Source: Phaseolus vulgaris
Lineage: Eukaryota; Streptophyta; Magnoliopsida; Fabales; Fabaceae
NCBI RefSeq assembly: GCF_000499845.2
Contig: NC_023759.2
Location: 36,254,273-36,318,272 of the forward strand
Length of the DNA: 64,000 nt
Reading direction: 5' to 3'
Part shown: in pieces, positions 30,404 through 41,520 of the stretch
How the letters are laid out: each line of letters starts with the position of its first letter
How positions within the stretch are numbered: the stretch's first letter is position 1
Translations under genes and position numbers: made by a program
Notes under the pieces: generated by a model
The model's database searches: none
Seen by the model: the letters and a program-made list of their open reading frames with translations, nothing else
What the model was told of the DNA's origin: nothing

Positions 30404-31012
30404 AAAAGTCATCATTTCGATATAGGGATCAACCTCACATGTCATTTCAATCGTCATTCTATCAACCACCTTTCAACTACTCAACATTTCCATCTCAACA
30501 ACAACTTTTTCCTAATCCATGAAATCCCTTTGCAACCTCTACCACGACCCCTCCCCCCCCCCCTCCCCCCCCCCCCCCCCCCCCCATTTGCCTACAATCT
30601 AATATCATCCATGCAGTATTATCAACCAACAATGTCTTCATAGTTTTACGAAAATTAAAGTGAGGACAATGAAGTCGAAGGCACTGACAATGACATTCCA
30701 CCTCTGCCCCCTCCTACCATTCCATCCGAACAACAACCACAAGGACGACCTCGAAGACAACGAAGAATACCACCTTGTGGCACAACTTCTTATAGGTGAC
30801 AACTTTTCCTACATTTTTATTTTCTAATCATGTATAAATTGTACTTATTTATCATTTTATAAATATTTTTTAAAATGAAGTCGAAGGCACTGACAATGAC
30901 ATTCCACCTCTGCCCCCTCCTACCATTCCATCCGAACAACAACCACAAGGACGACCTCGAAGACAACGAAGAATACCACCTTGTGGCACAACTTCTTATA
31001 GGTGACAACTTT
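30404..31012 (+). pseudogene. MAIN-like gene, part 2: low-complexity tail and last exon, duplicated
   Basis: Continues from 29220: RYRDQPHMSFQSSFYQPPFN, a Pro-coding C homopolymer, then EVEGTDNDIPPLPPPTIPSE and RPRRQRRIPPCGTTSYR. The basic ending RRQRR.P.CGT is typical of PMD proteins. The last coding block occurs twice (30671 and 30877) because of the 206-bp duplication. Confidence 0.6.
30548..30587. repeat. C homopolymer tract
   Basis: About 40 bases of almost pure C with one or two T interruptions, in the Pro-rich tail of the MAIN-like pseudogene. Length is likely to vary between reads. Confidence 0.85.
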
Positions 31013-31080
31013 TCCTACATTTTTATTTTCTAATCATGTATAAATTGTACTTATTTATCATTTTATAAATATTTTTTAAA
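30671..31080. repeat. Perfect 206-bp tandem duplication
   Basis: 30671-30876 is repeated as 30877-31080 with no difference that I can find. It spans the last PMD exon (EVEGTDND...TTSYR) and the AT-rich 3' flank ending AAATATTTTTTAAA. Identity implies a recent event or an assembly artefact next to the homopolymer. Confidence 0.88.
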
Positions 31081-32833
31081 TGCTACCCCTTTTATTTATA
31101 ATTGGATCAACTATAAACGCTACTTCACGAAGAAAATTTCATTTGTTTTAAACAACAAAAATATTTTTAATTTTAACAATATTTAAAGGTACTAAATATT
31201 TTATATTTATTACACAACCTATTTTTAATCCAACTTGATTTAAGGTAACTTTGTTTTTTGTCAAAACAAAATTTAGTTTTAATTTTTTAATATTATTTAT
31301 CTATAAAATACAAATTTTCACAGCATACTTATTCACTTCATGTAATTTAAAAAAAATAAATTCTTATTATATACATTTTTTAATTTTAAAAAATATTAAT
31401 TATTTGAAAATGATTCAACTTGAAGTTGTCAACCAAATTGACAACTTCAATTTAGATAAAATACATTGAAGTTGTCAATCCAATGGCCAAATTCTCCACA
31501 ATCTATTTAAACTGAAGTTGTCAATCCGATTAACAACTTTAATTAAAAAAAGATAGATTATTAGATTTAATTGATATTATCTACACTATTAATAATTTTA
31601 ACTAAGAAATGTCAATTTCTATAATTTTTTCTATATTTTCTATTTATGTAATTTTCAAAGTAAAATAGCATTGTGGTAAATTTTCCTTAAAATATGAACC
31701 ACGCTAATTTAACTTAAACATATATTATATTATATTAGCAACATCAATAACAATAAATATAATAATATCTTAACTCACAAACTAACGGAGCAAACTTTCC
31801 CTACTACTTTGTTTATAAAATATATTTAATATTACTAAAGTCAGCTAAGTCGTATTTAATATACTTTTTTAATAAATTTATAATTATTAAATTTTAATAT
31901 TTTTAATATTAAAACATACTTAATAATATTAGAGTGGATTTAGTGGACTTTAAAAAAAAATATTTTTAACTATTATAAAATTTATAATATGTTACGCATA
32001 ATATACTATTTAAAAAATTATAAATATTTGATTTTATATTACAATCATTTTGGGAGTTATGTTAACGTTTTCTTATTTGAAGGGTGGAGAGTGGAGGTGC
32101 GGAAAGCGTGGTGTTAAGTTGTGGTTTACAATATCATGCTTCTTCCAATAAAAACAATTCTGTTGTGCTGAATATGTATTCCCAAAGATTCTGAGAAATA
32201 ACTCCCAAGAAGTTGTTGAGAAATTAGGTGGTTAATAAAAGATACTACATACTTAAAGTTGTTCCTCCATCAAATCATTCTCCTTGTCATTTTCTTCCGA
32301 AAATATGCAAGCACTTGCATTAATATACTCAAAACATTATTCTAATATTTAAAACTTTGGCATCGAATTTAGATTTTTTTATTCTAAAATTAAATATATT
32401 TTTGGTCTTTATATTATAATATAAAATTATATTTTTTTCAATTGATTTAAACTTTACATCATTAATACGTATTAATATGTTTGTAGTATGAAAATGATTA
32501 GAAAAAAAACTATTTTATATATAGAATTGGTTTAATTTAAGATTTCATTTCATTAACCTATTAAAAGTAGTTAAAATAACATCTTTTTACAATCAAACCA
32601 ATAATAAATTTTGAAAAAAAAATATTAATCTTAAAAAAAAATTAACATCCATTTTACGTATATTACACACATTACAATCATTATTATACTATAAATAATT
32701 ACATGGTCAAAAATCTAAAAAAAAAAGCAAATTTATACTATAATATAAGAAAAAATATATTTAACTATTTATTTTATTGGAGATATATGAAGTTTATCCT
32801 TAGCAATCAGTCACTTGAGATGGTCCTCTCATA
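31081..32833. other. AT-rich intergenic DNA
   Basis: No gene. At 31408-31545 the word GAAGTTGTCAA(T/C)C and its complement recur several times, forming short palindromes. The rest shows nothing. Confidence 0.5.
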
Positions 32834-33183
32834 TACTATAAAAAAAATTATTAAATAAAAATTAATTTTAGAGACTACAAATAATTAGTTACTATATTAA
32901 CTTAAATAAAATTTTGATTTCTAAATTAGTTTCATGGTTAAATAATTTTTAAATTAGTATATAATGTATCAAATTAGCTATCAAGATTTTTGTTATCAAA
33001 TTTAAAATTTAAATAATTTGTAGTTAAAACTTGGTAGTTAATTAGATATCAGTTTAGAAACTATTTAATAATAATAGAAACTAATTTATAATTTTTTTTA
33101 AAATAATCTCTAATTTAGTTATTATAACAACTAATTATTTTTTGTCTCTAAAATTAGTTTTTATTTTATGATTTTTTTTAGTA
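32834..33183. mobile_element. CACTA-type hairpin MITE, diverged copy
   Basis: Starts TACTATAAAAAAAATTATT and ends GATTTTTTTTAGTA. The same hairpin structure as copy 1 (AAATTAGTTTC, GGTAGTTAATTAGATATCAG, arms around 32995-33010) but with many substitutions, so it is an older insertion. Confidence 0.7.
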
Positions 33184-33566
33184 ACAATAATATTATTGTG
33201 GTGTATTCGTGACGATGAAAGTTGTAATATTGTAATATACTTTCATTCTAATTCAGTACACTAATGTTTTATATTCTCTTCTTTACGTATATACGTGTGC
33301 GTTTTAGTCAGAAATGTTGGTTTGAAAAAAATTTGTAAAATGCCTTGTGATTACATGATTGTTTAGTGTATAATAGTGGTCTTGCTAGAAATTCTATTCA
33401 CCTTTGTCCCCTCCATTAAAAGAAAATATAAGATTATTTTAAAGAGAAAATTATATATAGTCCAAAAGGTTTGAATAATATATTTTATATTTATAATCAA
33501 ACAAATTTATTTATTATTAAAATTAAAAAAAAAAATTAGATTATTAAGAAATTTCTATTTTAATAT

Positions 33567-33730
33567 CACTGAAAAAAAATTATTAAATAAAAACTAATTT
33601 TAAATACAAAAATAATTAGTTAATATATTGACTAAATTAAAAATTATTGATAAAAAAAATTATTAATAAAAATTTATAAAATAGTTTTTAAAAATAATAT
33701 TTAATTATTAATTACCATTTTTTTAATTAT
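33567..33730. mobile_element. CACTA-type hairpin MITE, left-half remnant
   Basis: Begins CACTGAAAAAAAATTATTAA and matches the left arm of the family for about 150 bp, then fades. Confidence 0.5.
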
Positions 33731-33976
33731 TAACTAAAACAGAATGATAGAGTGATGATATAGTGGTAATTAAGCTTACCTATTATAAATGTAGGCATAG
33801 AGCCTCCAATAAACCCTCATAATTTCACCATGGAGACCTTATAATTGGGGTCATTCTGCCTCCATTATGGCCATAGATTGTCATAATGCTCTCATAATGG
33901 CCATAAATTTACATTAAATTTAGTTAATCCAGAAGATATTTTAAGATATATTTTAAAATGTGAATATCTTACATTA

Positions 33977-34674
33977 GCCTTTATTTAGATTAAGAAGTGG
34001 AAAGGAGGAAGTGAATTTGTGATGATTTGAAGGGAAAGTGTAAAAGAAAGAAGTTAAGGTGTCTGGATTAAGGTAAATGAAATGAAAAGTGTGGGAAAAA
34101 TTTATAAAAGTTTGTGAATGATTTAATGGGTGTGATTAAAATTATATATTTTTTAATTGATAAAGATGTAAGTTTACAAATTTATCTTTATATTAAAAAA
34201 TATTAAAAATTAATTTGATATATTTATTTATAAATTATAATTATTTTTAATTAAAATATTATTTAAATATTTATAATTATAAATATTTGATAAAAAATTA
34301 ATTTTATATTAATAAAATTATTATTTTTAGCTTTACTTTTTTAATTAATATAATTATTATATAAATTTATTTTTAATTATTAAAAATATAATTATTTTAT
34401 TTATATTTATAATTTATTATATATTATGATTAATTATGTTTTTTATAATAATAATTATATTTTAAATAAAAATAATAATAATTTAAATTTAAAATAAAAA
34501 AATAAAAATTAATTAATTAATATATATATATAACTTTCTTCTTACCGCGAAGAAAGTTTTGCGTGGAAACTATTTTATGTTTAACGTACGATTTTGTTTT
34601 ATTAGTGGTTTTCTTAGCTTTTAATTATGAACAGTAACTCTTCGTTTTTTCTACGCTTCTAAACAAACATAACC
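33977..34674. mobile_element. PIF/Harbinger-like element, copy 3
   Basis: Begins after TTA at 33974-33976 with GCCTTTATTTAGATTAAG and continues with the family's GA-rich words (GATGATTTGAAGGGAAAGTG). It has the CGCGAAGAAAGTTTT motif near 34550 and ends near CTAAACAAACATAACC. The right duplication is not preserved. Confidence 0.55.
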
Positions 34675-36429
34675 AAATGTCGGTGTGAGTTATTTAGCGA
34701 AAACATAGATATTGGACCATACTAGGCAATGTCATATTAATGCTGCTTTTTGACTCAGAAATACCTAAAACAAAATTTAGTACTTGTGTCTCCCTTTTTA
34801 CAATAGAAGCTTCTGAAAAGACATGAATCTGTTCATTAATATTCTTTACGTCGCACTTTGTCAACAATAATGGTTATTTATTGATCAATTTTACACACGG
34901 ATTTCGTACATTACTAATAAATTTTTTAGTATAGTAAAATCACTTCTCAGGTAGTTGGGATATTAATATATTATTAACAAATAATTAAAATTTTCAAAAT
35001 TTAATAATTATATAATATTTGCTTCTCTTGTTTTTGTATGAGAAAGACTAAACTACTAATAATACTTAAACATTTATATTAAATTTTAAATCGAAAATTT
35101 ATATTAAATCCTAAATTAAAGTTTACTCAATACAATATACCATATCAAAATTTTGACAATATAATATTTGAAATACATATTTTCTAAAAATTTAAATAAT
35201 ATATAGTTTATTGGGATCCAACACTAGATCCAATAGTAATATGTTGAATAGAAGAATTAATATAAATAATATCAATTTAAATTATATTGCACATTAAAAT
35301 TATAAACACTGCAGTTCACACTCTTTCTGCCTTTCATGTGATATTAAACATAGAAACGAAGCAATCTTACTTGGTATACATAAATCAAAATAGTATATAT
35401 GCTTATTTATTTTGAAATATTTCTTAATATATAAGTTCCTTTATCAATAACTCTAATGTTTTTCACCTATTATTAAAAAAAAATAGTATAGAAATTCATA
35501 TATACTTTAGCCCGCAATTCCCATTGATTCATAAATATATCTTTTGATAACCTAAGTTGTAACCTTGAAAGAAAAATCAACATCTAATCAAATTATGTGC
35601 ATTTTTTACAAAGATACATACTTTTCCATACAAAGTTTGATTGATTGAGTCCGAAAATCATAACTCCTCTTTGAGCTGTCTGATTTCATGCATAATCAAT
35701 ATCTATTAGTTAATAATTGATTATGTCACCTTAAATAATCGGTTACCATGATAAATTTTAACTGTTCAAATTTTATTTTCATGCATAAATTATGCTATCA
35801 ATTAGCATGCATTGATTATGTCATGTATTTAATGTTGAAATTTAAAATAAAATTTCCAATTTAGAATCAATCTCACAATATATTAGTTTAAATATGTAAA
35901 TATTCTAAAATCAAATTAATTAATATGTTAAAATAAATTAAAAAAATATTACATTTATTTCCATTTTTCACATACTATTTTTTATTTTATTTTAAATTTT
36001 AAATATAAAAAAATTTCAGTACTAAAATAGAATTTATACACATTTTTTTTAAAAATAATCTAAGAGTATATTAGTAATTTTTAATATAATAATTTTTATA
36101 ATTTCTTTCTCTCATCAATCCAATCTACTACAAACTTTTATCATCTTTCATTCAAATTTATTCACTTTTTTAAATTCAAACAATCTCATTTTTTTTATCT
36201 CTTTTCTCTCATTTCCTTTCTTTTCCAACCTTACACATCCAAACAAAGCCTTAAGCAAACTAGTTGGAAGAGAAAATTAATTTATTATCCTACAAATTTT
36301 GCTTTTTTCAATGTTTTATCTATGCACTCAATGCACAATAATATACTAGATAAATCATAATATACTATACATTTGAGATGGTCATGCAACAGCCGTATAT
36401 CCGAGTAGGATCATGGTAATAAGATCGAA
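34675..36429. other. AT-rich DNA with a reverse PIF-like copy
   Basis: No gene. About 35930-36250 is the same PIF-like family in reverse, ending CACATCCAAACAAAGCC followed by TTA (36251-36253). Around 35680-35830, TAATTGATTATG-like words recur. Confidence 0.45.
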
Positions 36430-36440
36430 CACATTTTGTC

Positions 36441-36762
36441 CCTTTTTTTTTTATCAGCAATGAATAAATAAAATTAAAGGAGATACTTCAGGGGTATCCC
36501 AACCCATATACAGTAACCACAAGTGGACTTCCTATATCATCCACAAAAGAAACTCTCCTTTATGGTTGGAGCATAACAACCATAAAGTGAGAAAAACATA
36601 CCCAAAAATATAACCAACAAGTTACCTCAAAGCAACATTCAACTTTACCGAAACGCCCAAAATCGAGGCCACCTACATTCACCTCGCCACACGACAAGTT
36701 ACCCATGCAGGGAATAACTCGCCATGTAGCTTACTCTGGTGAGCACTAAGTGCCACGAGGAG
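36441..36762 (-). mobile_element. LINE 3' end, 5'-truncated, with 11-bp TSD
   Basis: CACATTTTGTC flanks it exactly at 36430-36440 and 36763-36773. On the minus strand it ends GGGATACCCCTGAAGTATC, TTTAATTTTATTTATT and GCTGATAAAAAAAAAA, a LINE-type 3' UTR with A-rich tail common in legumes. No ORF is present. Variable-length TSD, 5' truncation and A tail are the signature of target-primed reverse transcription. Confidence 0.8.
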
Positions 36763-36828
36763 CACATTTTGTCACCTTAAAATAATGATCACTTGAGCAT
36801 GAGTTTAACATAACTAATTTGTACTCGT

Positions 36829-36994
36829 TGTTAACATATTTAGTTTTTCTGTTTTAAGTTATTGGGTTTTGTTTGTTTGACCCAACTTTACTTTTCTGTT
36901 TCAGCTAGGTCTTAATATTTTTCTTATATATACACCATGTATTTTACTCTCTAATATACAAGTAAGTAAGAATTTCTTTTGTATTTTCTTTTCT
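36829..36994 (+). repeat. 5' LTR of the Copia element, truncated
   Basis: Matches the first half of 39333-39647 and stops after GTATTTTCTTTTCT, where integrase sequence starts. Confidence 0.85.
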
Positions 36995-37000
36995 ATGCAA

Positions 37001-39303
37001 GGTTTTCGTTATTTCTTGACTATTGTTGATGATTACTCGCGTTATACTTGGGTTATTCTGCTGCATAACAAATCTGAAGTGCATTAGCACATAATTAACT
37101 TCACTATTTTCGTTCAAAATCATTTTAAAACTAATATCAAAACGATTCGTACTGACAATGGTGTTGAGTTTGCTATGTCAAATTTTTATGCTTCAAAGGG
37201 AATTATACATAAAAAATCTTGTATTGAAACACCACAACAAAATGGCATTGTAGAACGTAAACATCAACACATACTAAATGTGTAACCCGTGATTTACTTT
37301 TTCAAGCAAATCTTCCTCCTATTTTTTGGGAATTTGCTGTAAATCATGTTGTTTTCTTAATAAATGTTATTCCTATTCCATTACTTAATAACATCACTCT
37401 TCATGAAAAGTTGTTTGGAAAACCATATGACATTTCCTTTCTAAAAGTGTTTGGTTGTCTCTGTTATGCTAGTACCATTACTGCACATAGGAAAAAAATT
37501 AAATGATAGATCTATCAAAGGTATTTTTCTTGGCTTCCCGCAAAATACAAAAGGTTATATTATCTTAAATTTAAAGTTTCATAGCATAGAGATATCAAGA
37601 CATGTAATCTTTCATGAAAACCACTTTCCATATAAATTGGACTGTGGCTTGCCTAAGGACCCTAACACTTTATCTCTCCCTATTTCTAACATATAATTCT
37701 GCTTTTGATTTTTTTTTTATATTGCACCTCCTGCCGAGCCATGTGCTTTTACTCCTACACCCAATATTGTACCTCCACCAGCCTCATTATCCTCTGATCT
37801 TCCAACAAATAGTGCCTCTGCTCCTGCATCCAACATTGCACCTCCACCAGAATTATCACCGCCTGCATCTCCAGGAAGCACCTCACCCCAATTTCCAAGA
37901 AGATCAGCTCGTCCTCACCGACAATCTGCCTATCTTGCGGATTTCCACACTGCAACCAACACTGTAAGTAGTAGATATCCTATTCATAATTACTTGTCTT
38001 ACAATTCTTTATCTTTCAATTTTAGAAATGTTATTTCCTCTATCAATTCTCATCCTGAACCTCGAACATATAACGAAGCCTTCAAACATGCTTCTTGGCA
38101 ATCTGCCATGCAAGATGAGCTTCAAGCTCTTGCTGCTAACAATACTTGGCAACTTACCCCTCTCCCTCCAGGAAAGAAAACTATTAGTTGTAAATGGGTA
38201 TATAAAATCAAATACCATTCTGATGGCACTGTTGAGCGCCACAAAGCTAAAGTTGTTGCCAAAAGGTTCACCCAACTTGAAGGACTTGATTTCTTAGACA
38301 CTTTTGCACCTGTTGCTAAACTCACTACCCTCCGCCTTCTTCTTGCTATTGCCACTACCAAAAATTGGATTTTAAAACAACTTGATGTCAATAATGCCTT
38401 TCTTCATGGTGATCTCCATGAAGAGGTATACATGACCCCCCCCCCCACCTGGCCTCTCTCTTCCTTCTCCCCAGCATGTTTGCAAGCTTCAACGGTCTTT
38501 GTATGGCCTTCGTCAAGCAGGTCGCCAATGGTATGCTAAACTTTCTACTTTTCTTTTATCAAATAATTACTCTATTTCTCCTGCTGATCATTCTCTTTTT
38601 CTTAAATATAATAACGATAAAATCACTGTTATTCTTGTTTATGTTGATGATTTGGTCTTAACTAGCGATGACACGGAGGAAATCAACACAATTACTGCAT
38701 CCCTTCACCTTCACTTCAAGATAAAAAAATTTAGGTCATCTCACTTACTTTTTGGGATTGGAAATTGCTCGCAACAGTTATGGTCTTCATTTAAGTCAAC
38801 GCAAGTATACTCTTAATCTTCTTCACGAAACTGACATGCTTGACTCTGCACCTGTGGCCACTCCTATGACTCATACCTCCCGTCTCTCTCCCGATCAAGG
38901 CTCCCCTCTTGATGCTGATGCAACTTCCCAATACAGAAGACTCCTTGGACGTCTAATCTACTTAACCAACACGCGACCTGACATCGCCTTTGCTGTCCAC
39001 AATTTAAGCCAATTCATATCTGCACCCACAACTCATCATCAACAAGCTGTCTCACGTCTTTTGCGTTACCTCAAGGACACCCCTGGTGAAGGACTATATT
39101 TTTCTCATACTAGCTCACTTCACCTCTGTGGATTTAGTGACTCTGACTGGGCAACATGCCCTACCACACGCAAATCTGTCACTGGATATTCCATCTACTT
39201 AGGAGACTCCCTAATATCATGGAAATCAAAGAAGCAGCCAACTATCTCCCGAAGCCCCGTGCTTCCACACAGTTCTCTACTCTCAAATCCAAGCTGGGCC
39301 TGA
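37001..39303 (+). pseudogene. Copia pol remnant: integrase, reverse transcriptase, RNase H
   Basis: Blocks in order. Integrase: [25 protein letters not shown] and QQNGIVERKHQ (37001-37290). Integrase C-terminus: SFLKVFGCLCYAST (37437-37480), RSIKGIFLGFPQNTKGY and VIFHENHFPY (to 37640). Reverse transcriptase: WQSAMQDELQALAANNTWQL, KWVYKIKYHSDGTVERHKAK and LDVNNAFLHGDLHEEVYM (38095-38430), then VYVDDLVLTSDD (38637-38675). RNase H: RRLLGRLIYLTNTRPDIAFA and ISWKSKKQPTISR (38935-39255), then a jump to the end of the polyprotein (PRASTQFSTLKSKLG). Stops, a C homopolymer (38436-38448) and an RNase H deletion make it dead. Confidence 0.85.
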
Positions 39304-39332
39304 CAAATATCTACTCCCCAGCTTGAGGGGGG

Positions 39333-39647
39333 TGTTAACATATTTGGTTTTCTGTTTTAAGTTATTGGGTTTTGTTTGTTTGGCCCAACTTTACTTTTCT
39401 GTTTCAGCTAGGTCTTAATCTTTTTCTTATATATACACCATGTATTTTACTCTCTAATATACAAGTAAATAAGAATTTCTTTTGTATTTTCTTTTCTCTG
39501 CTTTTTCCTCTTTTATGCTTAAGTCATTGTCTCTTTTTCATTTGCAATTAGGGTTCATCAGAACCTCCCTTTCTCCATTGCAATTTCGTGTGCTCCATTT
39601 GATGCATCACATCAGACAAGGAATATTCATCTTCATTAACGGTAATA
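39333..39647 (+). repeat. 3' LTR of the Copia element
   Basis: 315 bp, TGTTAACATATTTGG to GGTAATA. Its last 100 bp match the LTR at 12977-13285 in reverse, so the two elements are one family. Confidence 0.85.
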
Positions 39648-39652
39648 CTCGT

Positions 39653-40065
39653 GTCAAGTTACATCAAATTTTGTGCTAATCAGGTTCGTCAATCCAAAGA
39701 TCCAATACAATTTTATAAATAGGATGACCAAAGTTAAGTTAAAGTACACATTTAATAGCATTTATTATCCCTAATCACTATTGACTTAAGTATCGAATGA
39801 CATTATACATGTATCACTTCTTGCACATTCTAGCCTAGAGTTGAGACTCCCTTTATAATAAAGAATTTGATACCTAACATAAAAGGAAGATATTTTCAAT
39901 CCATTCAATAACACATAATATAATAATATTTCAGAGTTTAACAAATAATTTATTAAAAAGAATTAATTGAGACATCAATCATCTTAATCTCTTGTGCAAC
40001 TCTCAATTTTACAAAAGAATTTGTCAAAAAAAAGTGTTTAATTAAATAGATTTGATTTAATCTTT
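39653..40065. other. AT-rich intergenic DNA, nothing recognised
   Basis: No motif or reading frame worth naming. Confidence 0.5.
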
Positions 40066-40222
40066 AATGCTTTGTTTGGATTAGAGAGAGGATGTGTGGG
40101 AATTTGAGGAAGTGAATTTGGAGTTATTTAAGAGGGAAGTGTGAGGAAAGTGAGGTTGTTTAGATTAAAGTATGTAAAGTTGATTTGTGGAATTTTTTTT
40201 ATTAAAGTTTGTGGGTGATGAG

Positions 40223-40496
40223 TGATGGGAAAAACGCACGCAGAAGCAACACATATAATCACGAATCAAATGCAGAAAATAAACAACACAGGATTTAACG
40301 TGGTTCGGTCGCCAACTGCAACCTACATCTACACGAACAACTATTAGGTTTTTCATTTCTGTCCTGTTGCACACCAAGTACAAGTACAATGATCTCTTTA
40401 AATAGAAATTATAAATGGGGCACAATGATTAAGCTCACTCACTAAACATGGTATCTGGTCAACCCAACCCAATTGGTCCTGACTTCATACCCAACA
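40223..40496. mobile_element. 274-bp solo LTR (Copia-type)
   Basis: TGATGGGAAAAACGC to ATACCCAACA with a 5-bp duplication ATGAG on each side (40218-40222 and 40497-40501). It contains TTTAACGTGGTTCGGTC, a motif common in plant Copia LTRs. There is no internal region. Confidence 0.8.
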
Positions 40497-40750
40497 ATGA
40501 GATGGGTGTGGGGGAATTTTTATTTTTTTTAAATGTTTAAAATATAAGTTTACAAATTTAGTTATCTTTAAAAATAATTGAAAAAATGAAATAAAAGGTA
40601 TTTTTGTGCATATTTTAGTTAATTGAAATTTTATACATTATTTTCGATACTGTTGAATAATTATTTTTTGAAAAAAGTACAAGTTACTTAACATTGTCAA
40701 AATATGAAAAATTGTCATAAAAATAAATTTTCAGTTGTATTCTCAAACGG

Positions 40751-41073
40751 GTGTTGGGGCTTAGAGAACGATTGCTCTTCTACTTCCTTCGGTCGGTCAC
40801 TGTCACTGACGTACCTGGTTCTTGGAGTTTGTGCTATTTATATTACCTTAATGGGCCTTTGTTGGTGGGCCAGATTAGGGGATTGGTTCATGTTTAGGGT
40901 TGTGTTAAACAACCTTTAATCGTGGATTAACCCTACTGACTTGGTCAACACATGGCTTATCGTCATGGATCGGTCGGTCACGTGTCGTCATGTGACATTC
41001 TCATTGTGGTTGATTGGTTGAATGGTCAAGTTCCTAACCGACTCGTTGTGGTTAACTCGGTCGTCCCAGTACA
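40751..41073. mobile_element. LTR fragment related to the second Gypsy element
   Basis: TGTTGGGGCTTAGAGAACG to CGTCCCAGTACA. The words TGTGCTATTTATATTACCTTAATGGGCC and a diverged ACTGACTTGGTCAA stretch follow the order of the 22630-23265 LTR. No matching duplication was found, so it may be a solo LTR with damaged edges. Confidence 0.55.
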
Positions 41074-41129
41074 AGTTATAAATTAAATTTTAATATTGAA
41101 ATTTGTAAAAAAAATAATTTGAAATGAAT

Positions 41130-41520
41130 TAAAACTACATAATCTGAAAATTATGAAAATATTGGTATAATTGACTATGAGACACGTAGAAATATGGACA
41201 TACTCAATTATCAACTAAAAACATAAGGATAATCCATTATGAGATGCTTACAGATATTGTCATAATCAATTATCAACTAAAAACATAAGAATAATCAATT
41301 ATGAGATGTGTACAAATATTGACATAATCAATTATCAACTTAAAAGTTAAGGATAATCGATTATGCATGCGATACAAGGAACTCCATAATTAATTATAGG
41401 TTAAAAATAATCGGATAATCAATTATGCATGTAAAAACAAATGCTTCATAATCGATTATGCTTAAAAAATAATGGTTAATTGATTATCTTGGTACTTCAT
41501 AAACATGTTTAATAGATTAT
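41130..41520. repeat. 62-bp tandem repeat with ATAATCGATTATG-like cores
   Basis: Three fairly regular 62-bp units (41165-41350) contain ATAATCAATTATGAGATG and GACATAATCAATTATCAACT, then degenerate units with ATAATCGATTATGCAT to 41520. Similar words occur at 35690-35830. Confidence 0.65.

Larger units (their letters stand above)
36829..39647 (+). mobile_element. Ty1/Copia element with large internal deletions
   Basis: TGTTAACA starts both LTRs: the left one is cut after 166 bp (36829-36994), the right one is full length (39333-39647, 315 bp). The 5-bp duplication CTCGT flanks the whole (36824-36828 and 39648-39652). The purine tract GCTTGAGGGGGG precedes the right LTR. Deletion removed the rest of the left LTR, primer site, gag, protease and early integrase. 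The matching TSD shows deletion happened after insertion. Confidence 0.88.
40066..41090. mobile_element. PIF/Harbinger-like element interrupted by two LTR insertions
   Basis: The family start TGCTTTGTTTGGATTAGAGAG at 40069 and family words GTGAGGAAAGTGAGGTTGTTTAGATT are clear to 40222. They resume at 40502 (GATGGGTGTGGGGGAATTTTT) after a solo LTR, and AT-rich family-like DNA flanks the LTR-like piece at 40751-41073. The right end was not found. Confidence 0.5.
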
